Source: Mycobacteroides sp. CBMA 271 (lineage in GTDB: Bacteria > Actinomycetota > Actinomycetes > Mycobacteriales > Mycobacteriaceae). Taken from it: a DNA stretch of 64,000 nucleotides. A program made the translations under genes and the position numbers. Under the pieces are notes generated by a model. It was not told the DNA's origin. It made no database searches and was given only the letters and a program-made list of their open reading frames with translations. Location: contig NZ_VTHB01000003.1 of the NCBI RefSeq assembly GCF_009729205.1, positions 62,001 through 126,000 on the forward strand, read 5' to 3'. Of the stretch, positions 1 through 8,539 are shown piece by piece; positions within the stretch are counted from its first letter, which is position 1, and every line of letters begins with the position of its first letter.

Positions 1-715
1 ATGCCCCGGCGATCTGCGCGAAGCCGGTGTTCTCGCCGCCAACCAGGTTCTCGGCGGGAACGCGCGCATCGGTGAAGGCCAGCTCGGCGGTATCCGAGGA
101 GCGCCACCCCATTTTATCGAGCTTGCGGGCCACCTCGAATCCCGGTGTGTCCTTGTCGATCAGCAGCAGTGAAACCCCGGACGCGCCCGCTCCGCCGGTG
201 CGTACCGCGGTCACCACATAGTCGGCGCGCACGCCGGAGGTGATGAAGGTTTTGGCGCCGTTGACGATGTAGTGGTCACCGTCCCGCTTGGCAGACGTGG
301 TCAGGTGTCCCACATCGGATCCGCCGCCGGGTTCGGTGATGGCCAGTGAGCCGATGAGATCCCCACGCAGGGTGGGCTTCACGTAAGTGTCGATAAGCCG
401 TTGATCGCCGGAGGCGATCATGTGCGGCGTGGAGATCCCGCAGGTGAACAGCGACGCGAATACACCGCCGGGCACACCCGCGTAGTGCAGCTCCTCGCAC
501 ACAATCACCGTATCTATGGCATCTCCGCCGCCGCCGCCAACATCTTCCGATGAGGCCGGCCCGAGTAGGCCCAGATCGCCCGCCTTGCGGTGCAATTCGC
601 GAGGCAACAGCCCTTCGCGCTCCCACTCGTTGACATGTGGAAGGATCTCGCGCTCGGCGAAGTCACGCACCGTCTCCCGAAGCGCCTGGCGCTCCGGGGT
701 GTTCCATTCGGTCAC
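1..715 (-). CDS. acyl-CoA dehydrogenase, N-terminal and middle part (truncated by window edge)
   Basis: A flavin-dependent acyl-CoA dehydrogenase that would introduce the alpha-beta double bond in an acyl-CoA. About 238 residues are present. They begin VTEWNTPERQ, contain the family signature around AITEPGGGSD, and later show NGAKTFITSG and PAENLVGGENTGFAQ. The C-terminal domain with the catalytic base lies outside the window. I chose the GTG at 715 because it overlaps the stop of the upstream AtuA-like gene (GTGA), so the two are probably translationally coupled. The order matches fadE13 (Rv0975c) next to Rv0976c in M. tuberculosis, so this is probably the fadE13 orthologue; the exact substrate is unknown. 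Confidence 0.9.
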   Translation of the reverse strand, partial: MTEWNTPERQALRETVRDFAEREILPHVNEWEREGLLPRELHRKAGDLGLLGPASSEDVGGGGGDAIDTVIVCEELHYAGVPGGVFASLFTCGISTPHMIASGDQRLIDTYVKPTLRGDLIGSLAITEPGGGSDVGHLTTSAKRDGDHYIVNGAKTFITSGVRADYVVTAVRTGGAGASGVSLLLIDKDTPGFEVARKLDKMGWRSSDTAELAFTDARVPAENLVGGENTGFAQIAGA

Positions 716-2418
716 TGTATTTTCTCCAGGAGGGATTCGGGGATCTCGATCTCGCGGGAACGCAGCCATTCGCCAATGCCCTTGGCCTGAGGGTCGAATC
801 GTGCTTGATACGCGACACCCTTGCCGAGGATGCCTTGGATGACGAAGTTCACTGCACGCAGCTTGGGTAGCAGGTAGCGGGCTACCTCCAGATGCTCGGT
901 TTCCGGGAGTAGTTCCCGTAGCGCATCGACCGTCAAAGCGTGCGCAAGCCAGCGGTATTCCTCGTCGGTGCGTACCCACGCGCCGACGTTGGCACTGCCG
1001 CCCTTGTCGCCGCTGCGGGCGCCGGCGAGGACGCCGAGGGGGACGCGTCGCGTGGGTCCGGCGGGCAGGGGCTCGGGCAGGGCGGCCGCCGGTGCGTCGG
1101 CAAGCGGCTGCGTCTGGGAGGCTTGCGCGATATCGACCCGGGTGCCATCCGCAAGCACCGCCACATGCGGAACCTTTTCCGCGGGAACATATCCCGGCGT
1201 GAAGACGCCGTACGGTTCGGCCTCGGCGGGGCGTGATGTCACATGGAATCCGGGGTAGCTCGCCAGTGCCAACTCCACTGCCGCGTTAGAGAACTGCCGA
1301 CCGACCTTGTTGGGATCGGAGTCGCGCACCATCACGTGCAGCAGCGCGCTGGCGGCCTGCTCGGTGTCGGCGTTGGGGTGGTCGGTGCGGGCCAGGGTCC
1401 ACTGGGTGTCCTCGGGCGCCACCGGCATCTCGGCCTCAAGCTGCTTGCGGGTCAGATCCGCTTTAGCGTCGATATCGAGACCGGTGAGTACGAAGGTCAT
1501 CTGATTGCGGAAGCCGCCCAGCGCATTCAGTGACACCTTCAGATCCGGAGGCGGTGCCTCGCCGGTCACACCCGAGACGCGCACCCGGTCGGGGCCGTCA
1601 GCCTCCAACTGCAGGGTATCCAAGCGGGTGGTGACGTCCGGGTTGGCGTACCGCGCTCCGGTGATTTCGTAGAGCAGCTGGGCGGTGACGGTGCCCACGC
1701 TGACCGCGCCGCCGGTGCCTGCGTGCTTGGTGATCACCGAGGATCCGTCCTGGTACACCTCGGCCAGCGGGAACCCGGCATGCGAGAGGTCGGGGATTTC
1801 GGTGAAGAAGGCGTAGTTGCCGCCGGTGGCCTGGGTGCCGCACTCGATGATGTGCCCGGCCGCTACCGCGCCGGCCAGTTTGTCGTAGTCGTCTCGGCGC
1901 CAGCCGAAGTGTGCGGCCGCGGGACCGACGATCACCGACGCATCGGTGACCCGGCCGGTGACCACGACGTTGGCCCCGGAGTTAATGCACTCCACGATGC
2001 CCCAAGCGCCGAGGTAGGCATTGGCGGTCAACGGCGATCCCAGTCCGAGCTCGGTCGCGCGGGGCAACAGGTCGTCACCCTCGACATGGGCGACATTGGT
2101 CGCGATGCCCAGTTTCTCGGCGAGCGTGCGGATGGCATCGGCCAGGCCGGCCGGGTTGAGCCCGCCGGCGTTGGAGACGATCGTGACGCCCTTGTCCTGG
2201 GCCAGGCCCAGGCATTGTTCGAGCTGGCGCAGGAAGGTCTTGGCGTAGCCGCGCTCGGGGGCTTTGGCGCGGTCGCGACCGAGGATGAGCATCGTCAGTT
2301 CGGCCAAGTAGTCGCCGGTCAGATAGTCGAGTTCACCCCCGGTGAGCATCTCGTGCATGGCTGACATTCGGTCTCCGTAGAAACCCGAACAATTGCCGAT
2401 CCGAACCGGAGCAGTCAC
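712..2418 (-). CDS. acyclic terpene utilisation AtuA-like protein (DUF1446)
   Basis: 568 residues, the full length of the AtuA/DUF1446 family. Its members sit in acyl-CoA and terpenoid degradation operons; their biochemical role is not firmly established. The N-terminus IGNCSGFYGDR, the segment SNAGGLNPAGLADAI and the block GRVTDASVIVGPAAAHFGW are typical of the large domain. After a proline/alanine linker near residue 440, the C-terminal part (LGVLAGARSGDKGGSANVGAW) resembles the small AtuA C-terminal domain. It is the first gene of a leftward operon whose next gene is the overlapping acyl-CoA dehydrogenase. It corresponds by position to Rv0976c. Family assignment is secure; substrate is inferred only from its neighbour. 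Confidence 0.85.
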   Translation of the reverse strand: MTAPVRIGNCSGFYGDRMSAMHEMLTGGELDYLTGDYLAELTMLILGRDRAKAPERGYAKTFLRQLEQCLGLAQDKGVTIVSNAGGLNPAGLADAIRTLAEKLGIATNVAHVEGDDLLPRATELGLGSPLTANAYLGAWGIVECINSGANVVVTGRVTDASVIVGPAAAHFGWRRDDYDKLAGAVAAGHIIECGTQATGGNYAFFTEIPDLSHAGFPLAEVYQDGSSVITKHAGTGGAVSVGTVTAQLLYEITGARYANPDVTTRLDTLQLEADGPDRVRVSGVTGEAPPPDLKVSLNALGGFRNQMTFVLTGLDIDAKADLTRKQLEAEMPVAPEDTQWTLARTDHPNADTEQAASALLHVMVRDSDPNKVGRQFSNAAVELALASYPGFHVTSRPAEAEPYGVFTPGYVPAEKVPHVAVLADGTRVDIAQASQTQPLADAPAAALPEPLPAGPTRRVPLGVLAGARSGDKGGSANVGAWVRTDEEYRWLAHALTVDALRELLPETEHLEVARYLLPKLRAVNFVIQGILGKGVAYQARFDPQAKGIGEWLRSREIEIPESLLEKIQ

Positions 2419-2888
2419 CGAGCTCTTCCTTTCGGGATGTCCTTTATAGGAATGCCGCGCCCAGTGACACAGGCCACCATGGCGCTCGTGCGCTGTTAAG
2501 TTACCCCACCGTCGGAAACGTCAACCAAGGGGTCCAACCAAGTGGTTGGCCGAGCTATTGACCGGCGATTTCGGGCCTAATTCGCCAGTTCAGACGTCGA
2601 GGAGAGCGGGATGTCGCACGTCACCGAACGGTTCTACGAACGGCCGCCGTCGGGAGTTTTCGGCACCAGCACCGATCCGATCTCTTGGCTTGATACGGCC
2701 GGCGGGCGACGCGCTCGGAAGACAAACAGGTCTTCCAGGCCTGATCACACGGTGGGTAGGGGAGCGAATTTGCAGCTCATGACGGCTACCGGCTATCGTG
2801 TGTTGATTGTCGCTGGCTGCGCTACAAGATGTTGGCGCGGCGCGAGCGAATCACACAGAAACCTGAGAATTAAGGAGAGGGCTCAACC
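2419..2888. other. 470-bp divergent intergenic region
   Basis: This gap separates the leftward AtuA-like/acyl-CoA dehydrogenase operon from rightward rpmF. It holds a 16-bp palindrome at 2534-2549 and, close to rpmF, an AAGGAGA ribosome-binding site. Small open frames here (for example 2546-2782) show no recognisable protein and no good start context, so I call no gene. Confidence 0.6.
2534..2549. promoter_or_regulatory. palindromic operator candidate upstream of AtuA-like operon
   Basis: CCAACCA-AG-TGGTTGG: perfect 7-bp arms with a 2-bp centre, about 115 bp upstream of the AtuA-like start. A preceding copy of CAACCAAG lies at 2522-2529. The size fits a TetR-type operator. No regulator gene is adjacent, so the cognate protein is unknown. 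Confidence 0.45.
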
Positions 2889-3062
2889 ATGGCCGTCCCC
2901 AAGCGGAGAATGTCCCGCTCGAACACCCGTAGCCGGCGCGCACAGTGGAAGGCGACCGCTACTGAGCTGGTCAACGTCACTGTCGGCGGACAGAACCACA
3001 AGGTTCCCCGTCGCCTGCTCAAGGCTGCACGCCTCGGGCTCATTGACCTCGACCGTCGCTGA
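2889..3062 (+). CDS. rpmF: 50S ribosomal protein L32
   Basis: 57 residues beginning [20 protein letters not shown], the invariant L32 N-terminus, and ending GLIDLDRR. L32 is a small basic protein of the large ribosomal subunit. This copy lacks the Cys-x2-Cys zinc ribbon (no cysteines), so it is the C-minus form. The AAGGAGA motif 10 bases before the ATG decides the start. It precedes mprA with a 60-bp gap, as in other mycobacteria. Confidence 0.95.
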   Translation: MAVPKRRMSRSNTRSRRAQWKATATELVNVTVGGQNHKVPRRLLKAARLGLIDLDRR

Positions 3063-3079
3063 ACGCGCCGGGACTGAAT

Positions 3080-3105
3080 CTCAGGCATCCTCAGTAATAT
3101 CTCAG
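3080..3105 (+). promoter_or_regulatory. MprA-box-like CTCAG repeats upstream of mprA
   Basis: CTCAG occurs at 3080-3084, 3090-3094 and 3101-3105, spaced 10 and 11 bp, i.e. on one face of the helix. MprA is known to bind loosely conserved direct repeats upstream of its own operon. These repeats lie 18-43 bp before the mprA start and fit autoregulation. Confidence 0.6.
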
Positions 3106-3122
3106 CCGCACGGTTAACACTG

Positions 3123-3815
3123 GTGCCTGTGCGAATTCTTGTAGTCGATGACGACCGCGCTGTGCGCGAGTCGTTGCGACGGTCCCTGTCCTTCAACGGC
3201 TATTCGGTAGACCTTGCCGAAGACGGCGTCGATGCGCTGAATTCCATCGCCAGCGACCGGCCCGATGCGTTGGTCCTCGATGTGATGATGCCCAAGCTCG
3301 ACGGTCTCGAGGTGTGCCGCCGCTTGCGTAGCACCGGAGACGATCTGCCGATCCTGGTGTTGACCGCCCGCGACTCGGTCTCCGAGCGGGTCGCCGGGCT
3401 CGATGCGGGCGCCGACGATTACCTGCCCAAGCCCTTCGCGTTGGAAGAACTCCTCGCGCGGATGCGTGCCCTGCTGCGCCGGACGACGTCCGAGGAAGAC
3501 GCGGATGCGGCCACGCTGAGTTTCGGCGACCTGACCCTGGACCCTGTCACCCGCGAGGTGCACCGCGGCACCCGGTCAATCAGCCTCACCCGTACCGAGT
3601 TTGCGCTGCTGGAAATGCTCATGGCCAACCCGCGCCGTGTGCTTACCCGTAGCCGCATCCTCGAAGAGGTGTGGGGATTCGACTTCCCGACCTCCGGCAA
3701 CGCACTTGAGGTGTATGTCGGATACCTGCGACGCAAGACCGAAGCCGACGGAGAGATCCGGCTCATCCACACCGTGCGCGGTGTCGGCTACGTGTTGCGG
3801 GAAACCCCTCCGTAA
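3123..3815 (+). CDS. mprA: response regulator MprA (OmpR family)
   Basis: 230 residues. The receiver domain (about 1-120) carries the acidic pocket VVDDD, the phospho-acceptor aspartate in [10 protein letters not shown], and the conserved lysine in [17 protein letters not shown]. The C-terminal winged helix (about 130-228) includes [13 protein letters not shown] and [11 protein letters not shown]. MprA is the DNA-binding partner of the MprB sensor and controls envelope-stress genes including pepD. Translation begins at GTG 3123, or at GTG 3129. mprB follows 5 bp after the stop, so the pair is one operon. The CTCAG repeats just upstream suggest autoregulation. Confidence 0.95.
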   Translation: MPVRILVVDDDRAVRESLRRSLSFNGYSVDLAEDGVDALNSIASDRPDALVLDVMMPKLDGLEVCRRLRSTGDDLPILVLTARDSVSERVAGLDAGADDYLPKPFALEELLARMRALLRRTTSEEDADAATLSFGDLTLDPVTREVHRGTRSISLTRTEFALLEMLMANPRRVLTRSRILEEVWGFDFPTSGNALEVYVGYLRRKTEADGEIRLIHTVRGVGYVLRETPP

Positions 3816-3820
3816 TCCCT

Positions 3821-5377
3821 ATGGCGACATTGAGAATGCCGCAACGGATGCGGGGCTCCACTGCTGCCATATTCTCGCCCCTGCGCGCGACGAGTTCGTC
3901 GGTGTCGTTGCGTTGGCGCGTGATGCTGCTGGCCATGTCGATGGTGGCCATGGTCGTGGTGCTGATGGCGGTGGCCTCGTACCTTCTGGTGTCGACGGCG
4001 TTGTATCGAGACGTCGACAAGCAGCTCAACGATCGAGCCAACCTGCTGATCGGTAGTGGATTGTTGTCGGTGGATCCGCGCCGCGCCATTGAGGGCACCG
4101 CATATTCGGCGGATGTGAACGCCAAACTGATCTTCCCCGGGCTCATCACGTTCTCGGCCACGCAGCAGGGACAGACGATTCCTTACGGCGCCCCCGAGCA
4201 GGCGGTCACCCGCGGCGAGCTGGATCATTCGTTGCGCACCGTCAATCACCAACGCGTGCTCGCCCTTAGGCTCGATAACGGCAGCACGCTCATCATGGCC
4301 AAATCGCTCGACCCCACCGATACCGTGCTGCGGCGGCTCGGCTGGGTGCTGCTGATCGTCGGCGGCGTGGGTGTTGCGGTGGCAGCCGCTGCCGGCGCCG
4401 TGGTGGCAGGTACCGGGTTGCGCCCCGTGGCCAGGCTCACTGACGCCGCCGAGCGGGTGGCCCGAACCGACGACCTGCGGCCCATCGCCGTCACCGGCAG
4501 CGACGAATTGGCGCGCCTCACCATCAGTTTCAACACGATGCTGCGCGCGTTGGCCGAGTCGCGAGACCGCCAGGCGCGGCTGGTGACTGACGCCGGGCAC
4601 GAGCTGCGCACCCCGCTGACCTCGCTGCGCACCAACACCGAACTGCTGATGGCCTCCATGCAGCCGGGCGCCCCGCGGTTGCCCGACGAGGAGATGGAGG
4701 CGCTGCAGCGTGATGTGATCGCGCAGATCGAGGAATTGACTACGTTAGTGGGCGATTTGGTGGACCTGGCGCGCGGCGACGGTTCCGATATTGTGCACGA
4801 GCCGGTGGACATGGTCGAGGTAGTGGAGGGCACTCTGGAACGAGTTCGCCGCCGTCGCAACGACATTGAATTCGACGTCGTCATGCAGCCGTGGCAGGTG
4901 TACGGCGACGCCGCGGGGTTGTCGCGTGCGGTTCTCAACCTGCTCGACAATGCCGCGAAGTGGAGTCCGTCGGGTGCCACGGTGTCGGTGCGGCTGGCTC
5001 AGGTTGACGCCGCGCACGCCGAGCTGGTGATCTCCGATCGCGGCCCCGGGATTCCGCCCGCCGAACGCGATCTGGTCTTCGAGCGCTTCTATCGCGCCAC
5101 CCCGGCGCGGGGAATGCCCGGATCCGGTTTGGGGTTGGCCATCGTGAAACAAGTGGTGCTGAAACATGGTGGCGCCATCAAGGTCGAGGAAACAGAGCCC
5201 GGGGCCGTCATCGACGGTAATCCGGCTCCCGGGACGTCGATGCACGTGTTTCTTCCGGGCCGCCCCGGAGGGCCCGGAAGCCTGGGGGACAGCACAGCCC
5301 GCCGAAACTCTGCGCCAAACGAGAGGCAGATCTCAGTGGATTCTCAGTCCACTTCGGCAGCGTGGCATCCGAGCTAG
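3821..5377 (+). CDS. mprB: sensor histidine kinase MprB
   Basis: 518 residues, close to the usual ~500. A transmembrane helix near residues 33-56, an extracytoplasmic loop to about 165 and a second helix near 170-195 are followed by HAMP, the dimerisation/phospho-acceptor motif DAGHELRTPLTSLRTN, the N-box LLDNAAKWSPSG, and G-boxes DRGPGIP and GSGLGLAI. MprB senses envelope stress and phosphorylates MprA. It starts 5 bp after mprA. The last 50 bases of coding sequence hold CTCAG repeats that probably serve pepD transcription. Confidence 0.94.
   Translation: MATLRMPQRMRGSTAAIFSPLRATSSSVSLRWRVMLLAMSMVAMVVVLMAVASYLLVSTALYRDVDKQLNDRANLLIGSGLLSVDPRRAIEGTAYSADVNAKLIFPGLITFSATQQGQTIPYGAPEQAVTRGELDHSLRTVNHQRVLALRLDNGSTLIMAKSLDPTDTVLRRLGWVLLIVGGVGVAVAAAAGAVVAGTGLRPVARLTDAAERVARTDDLRPIAVTGSDELARLTISFNTMLRALAESRDRQARLVTDAGHELRTPLTSLRTNTELLMASMQPGAPRLPDEEMEALQRDVIAQIEELTTLVGDLVDLARGDGSDIVHEPVDMVEVVEGTLERVRRRRNDIEFDVVMQPWQVYGDAAGLSRAVLNLLDNAAKWSPSGATVSVRLAQVDAAHAELVISDRGPGIPPAERDLVFERFYRATPARGMPGSGLGLAIVKQVVLKHGGAIKVEETEPGAVIDGNPAPGTSMHVFLPGRPGGPGSLGDSTARRNSAPNERQISVDSQSTSAAWHPS
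5332..5347 (+). promoter_or_regulatory. MprA-box-like repeats for pepD, inside 3' end of mprB
   Basis: Two CTCAG repeats at 5332-5336 and 5343-5347 are spaced 11 bp and lie 72-87 bp upstream of the pepD start. They match the element seen upstream of mprA and fit the known control of pepD by MprAB. Confidence 0.6.
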
Positions 5378-5418
5378 TCGATCTTGAACGCCTATGAAGG
5401 ACCTGTGAGGAAGTACCT

Positions 5419-6744
5419 ATGACCAACGACCCCAACGGCAGCTGGGCCTATCGGCCATCCGGTACCTACTCCGGACAACAAGGGCACCAGGCGCCGACGC
5501 ACCACGCCCAGTCCGGCCATCACTATCCGGGACAGTCTTATGGCTACCCGACGGGGCAGCAGCCGAATCAGCATCGCCCGGCCCCGCAGCCGCCGCGTCA
5601 GCAGCAGGCTCACGCTCCGCGCAGAAGTAGCGGCGGGCTCGTCATCGGGGCCACCGTCCTGGCTCTGGTCTCCGGTGGTCTGGGCGGCACGGTGGGCGCC
5701 GTCGTCGCCGACCGTCAACACACAAAGGGGCCCGCGGTCGCCGGCAGCAGCACCGGCCTGACGCCGATCGCCCCGGGTCGTCCGCCGATGGCCCAGCCGG
5801 TCTCGGCACTGCCCGCCGGATCGGTGGAACAGGTTGCGGCCAAGGTGCTTCCGAGTGTCGTGAAGCTAGAAACGATCATGGGCCGTTCGAGCGAAGAAGG
5901 TTCGGGGGTCATCCTCTCGGCGGACGGGCTGGTCCTCACCAATGCGCACGTTGTCCAGGCGGCGGGCGAGCCAGGCGCTAAGACCACGGCCACCGTCACG
6001 GGCGGAAAGACCTCTCCTTTCACGGTGGTGGGGATCGATCCCGGCACCGATATCGCGGTGGTGCGAATCGGCGGCGCCTCCGGCCTGACGCCCATCGCGA
6101 TCGGATCGTCCGCGAATCTGGTTGTGGGCCAGTCGGTTGTCGCTATCGGTTCCCCGCTGGGGCTCGATGGCACGGTCACCACCGGCATTGTCAGCTCGCT
6201 CAACCGTCCGGTCTTCACGGCGGGACAGGCGGGCAACCAGGACACCGTGCTGGACGCGATCCAGACCGATGCCGCCATCAACCCGGGCAACTCCGGCGGT
6301 GCTCTGGTCAACCTCAATAGCGAGTTGGTCGGCATCAACTCGGCCATCGCCACCATGGGTGGCGATTCCAGCGGCGAGACGCAGGGCGGATCTATCGGCC
6401 TGGGCTTCGCGATCCCGGTGGATCAGGCCAAGCGGATCGCCGATCAGCTGATCGCTAACGGCCATGCCACTCATGCGTCCCTCGGGGTCCGGGTGGGCAA
6501 CGAGAAGGAGATCCAGGGCGCCAGGATCGTCGAGGTAGTCGCCGGTGGCGCCGCCGAGAAGGCCGGGGTGCCCAATGGGGCCATTGTCACCAAGGTGGAC
6601 AACCGTCCGGTGAACAGCGCCGATGGGCTCGTCGCCGCGGTGCGGTCTAAGGCCCCGGGCGACAAGGTGACGCTGACGTATACCGATGGCAGCGGCGGGG
6701 CGGAGAAGACCGTCGACGTGACGCTGGGTGAGGTCGCCCGATGA
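5419..6744 (+). CDS. pepD: HtrA-like serine protease PepD
   Basis: 441 residues. A Pro/Gln/His-rich cytoplasmic N-terminus (about 1-75) precedes one transmembrane helix (VIGATVLALVSGGLGGTVGA), then a trypsin-like protease domain and one C-terminal PDZ domain. The catalytic triad is visible: His in LTNAHVV, Asp in GTDIAVVRIG and Ser in NPGNSGGALVN. PepD is a membrane-anchored DegP/HtrA-type protease and chaperone for misfolded exported proteins. It follows mprB by 41 bp with MprA-box-like repeats upstream, and overlaps moaB2 by 4 bp (ATGA). The M. tuberculosis orthologue is Rv0983. Confidence 0.95.
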   Translation: MTNDPNGSWAYRPSGTYSGQQGHQAPTHHAQSGHHYPGQSYGYPTGQQPNQHRPAPQPPRQQQAHAPRRSSGGLVIGATVLALVSGGLGGTVGAVVADRQHTKGPAVAGSSTGLTPIAPGRPPMAQPVSALPAGSVEQVAAKVLPSVVKLETIMGRSSEEGSGVILSADGLVLTNAHVVQAAGEPGAKTTATVTGGKTSPFTVVGIDPGTDIAVVRIGGASGLTPIAIGSSANLVVGQSVVAIGSPLGLDGTVTTGIVSSLNRPVFTAGQAGNQDTVLDAIQTDAAINPGNSGGALVNLNSELVGINSAIATMGGDSSGETQGGSIGLGFAIPVDQAKRIADQLIANGHATHASLGVRVGNEKEIQGARIVEVVAGGAAEKAGVPNGAIVTKVDNRPVNSADGLVAAVRSKAPGDKVTLTYTDGSGGAEKTVDVTLGEVAR

Positions 6745-7277
6745 CCCAGATGTCCCCGGGAGCCGTTACGGTTGCTTCTATGGCAGATATCGAGGCACGA
6801 CCGGTGGGGCGCTCGTTGGTGGTCGTGGTCAATGACAGGACCGCTCATGGCGATCAGGACACCATCGGCCCATTGGTGACTGAGCTGCTCGCCGAGGCGG
6901 GATTTGTCGTCGACGGTGTGATTGCCGTCGAGTGCGATACCGACGAGATTCAGGACGCCATCAGCACTGCCGTGGAAGGCGGTGTTGACCTGGTACTCAC
7001 CGTCGGTGGCACCGGTGTCACGCTGCGGGACGTGACGCCCGAGGCCACCCAGGAGCAGTTAGATCGCGAATTGCTGGGTATCGCCGAGGCGCTGCGCTCG
7101 TCCGGTTTGGCGGCGGGCGTGACCGAGGCTGGACTGTCACGCGGTGTCGCAGGGATTTCCGGGAGCACCTTGGTGGTCAACATCGCCGGCTCACGGGCAG
7201 CGGTGCGCGACGGAATGGCCACCCTCGGTCCGCTGGCCAGTTATATCGTCGAGCAGTTCTTCACCCTGGAGATCTGA
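6741..7277 (+). CDS. moaB2: MogA/MoaB-family molybdopterin-binding protein
   Basis: 178 residues with the MoCF-binding fold: SLVVVVNDRTAHGDQDTIGP, TVGGTGVTLRDVTPEAT and INVAGSRAAV-type segments. Members bind or adenylylate molybdopterin during cofactor assembly. The ATG at 6741 overlaps the pepD stop; an internal ATG at 6780 (MADIEARPVGRS) is the alternative and would remove a poorly conserved 13-residue extension. The position directly after pepD is that of moaB2 (Rv0984) in M. tuberculosis. Confidence 0.88.
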   Translation: MTQMSPGAVTVASMADIEARPVGRSLVVVVNDRTAHGDQDTIGPLVTELLAEAGFVVDGVIAVECDTDEIQDAISTAVEGGVDLVLTVGGTGVTLRDVTPEATQEQLDRELLGIAEALRSSGLAAGVTEAGLSRGVAGISGSTLVVNIAGSRAAVRDGMATLGPLASYIVEQFFTLEI

Positions 7278-7284
7278 CCCACCA

Positions 7285-7488
7285 GTGCCGACCCCCTCGG
7301 ACCGCGATTGTGACCTTCGCCACAAAAGTGACGAAGGAGGAACAAGCGCTAGCAATGCGGATGTCGAGCGGATTTTCGGGCAGACCATGCCAACTTTGGG
7401 CCCAGATGAACGAGACATGAACGATTCCAGTGGCTCGCGGGATGGCGATCGGTGGTTGCGGGATAACGTGCCGCCGCATCACGGCTAA
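7285..7488 (+). CDS. possible small acidic protein
   Basis: A 67-codon frame starting with GTG 8 bp after the moaB2 stop. The second half (NADVERIFGQTMPTLGPDERD, then a DRWLRDNVPPHHG tail) looks protein-like, and the W-x-R-x-N-x-PPHH ending recalls other small mycobacterial proteins I cannot name. The first half is weakly biased and includes a hairpin at 7314-7337, so the true start could be the ATG at 7387, or there may be no gene. No function is assigned. Confidence 0.4.
   Translation: MPTPSDRDCDLRHKSDEGGTSASNADVERIFGQTMPTLGPDERDMNDSSGSRDGDRWLRDNVPPHHG
7314..7337. terminator. hairpin downstream of moaB2
   Basis: CCTTCGCCAC-AAAA-GTGACGAAGG: a 10-bp stem with one mismatch and a 4-base loop, 36 bp after the moaB2 stop. 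There is no T-run, as is common for mycobacterial terminators. It would lie inside the tentative small gene, so the two calls compete. Confidence 0.4.
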
Positions 7489-7791
7489 GGAATTCGCGCA
7501 TATCGAACGCGTAAATTCGGCAGGTCGGAATGTCTAGATACCCATCCGGGGTGTCGGTTCCCCTCGGGTCGGCGGCTGTTTTCCAGCAAATCCTTCGTTC
7601 ACCCGATTGTTAACCCACGGATGTCTTGGGTTTGGCTAACTTCCGGCTCACAGGCCGCCTCGGAACCGGGTGAATCGGGTGAGAACAGAACTCGCGTCCA
7701 GATTGCCGCGCCCCCGCCGTGCCGATATCGTCCATCTGTCCGTCGCTAAGGAATTTCTCATGTTCGCCATGAGGGGACTGATAGGAACAGA
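7489..7791. other. 303-bp intergenic region upstream of first porin
   Basis: No convincing coding frame or RNA gene. It is the long upstream region of the porin gene and presumably carries its promoter. No strong palindrome was seen. Confidence 0.5.
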
Positions 7792-8463
7792 ATGAAGCTG
7801 TTGGGCAAGGTATCGGGCTGGGCCCGCCGCGGTGTGCTGGCGGTTGGCGCCCTGCTCATGACTCTTGTTGCTCTCTTCGCGACGGCGGCGACTGCGCATG
7901 CTGGGCTGGACGATGAGATGACTCTGGTCGACGGCAAGGGGCGGACGCTGCGGATCCAGGAGTGGGACACCTTCTTGAACGGCGTGTTTCCGCTGGACCG
8001 TAACCGCCTCACCCGTGAGTGGTTCCATTCGGGCCGTGCGGTCTATGAGGTGACCGGTCCGGGTGCGGATGCCTTCGAGGGCACCCTGGAGCTGGGCTAC
8101 CAGGTGGGTTACCCCTGGTCGTTGGGCGTGGGTCTGAACTTCAACTACACCACGCCGAATACCTCGATTCTCTACGGTATTCCGAACGCCTTCGGCGGTA
8201 GCCCGGAAGCCTCGTACATTCAGACCACCAACCTGCTGCCGAGCGCCGGCATCAACGTTGACCTGGGCAACGGCCCCGGTATTCAGGAAGTGGCCACCTT
8301 CTCCGTTGCCATTGCGGGCCCCAAGGGTGCCGTCGCGGTGAGTAATGCGCACGGCACGGTGACCGGCGCGGCCGGTGGCGTGCTCTTGCGTCCCTACGCC
8401 CGATTGATCAGCTCCGCCGGTGACAGCGTCACCACCTACGGCGAGACCTGGGACATGAAGTAG
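7792..8463 (+). CDS. MspA-family porin (first copy)
   Basis: 223 residues. A signal peptide of about 36 residues ends near TAHAGLDD, followed by the MspA fold: QEWDTFLNGVFPLDRNRLTREWFHSGRA, LELGYQVGYPWSLGVGLNFNYTTPN and GTVTGAAGGVLLRPYARLISSAGDSVTTYGETWDM. MspA porins form octameric outer-membrane channels for small hydrophilic solutes. After TTPN the sequence reads TSILYGIPNAFGGSPEAS where MspA has its Asp-Asp constriction pair, so the narrowest ring lacks those aspartates. The start ATG has GGAACAG just upstream. It is nearly identical to the copy at 9083-9754. Confidence 0.93.
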   Translation: MKLLGKVSGWARRGVLAVGALLMTLVALFATAATAHAGLDDEMTLVDGKGRTLRIQEWDTFLNGVFPLDRNRLTREWFHSGRAVYEVTGPGADAFEGTLELGYQVGYPWSLGVGLNFNYTTPNTSILYGIPNAFGGSPEASYIQTTNLLPSAGINVDLGNGPGIQEVATFSVAIAGPKGAVAVSNAHGTVTGAAGGVLLRPYARLISSAGDSVTTYGETWDMK

Positions 8464-8539
8464 CGGAACTCCTCTAGATAACAAACGTTTCCAGATAGCC
8501 CGTCTCCTGCTGGCCTCGCGGACTTTCGAGGCGCGCCAT

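Noticed and set aside
2546..2782. Small plus-strand frame in the 2419-2888 gap
   Set aside because: No ribosome-binding site, no recognisable sequence, low-quality composition.
3314..3326. GCCGCTTGCG inside mprA resembling the 24-bp repeat
   Set aside because: Only a short internal match, explained by Arg-Leu-Arg codons in the receiver domain.
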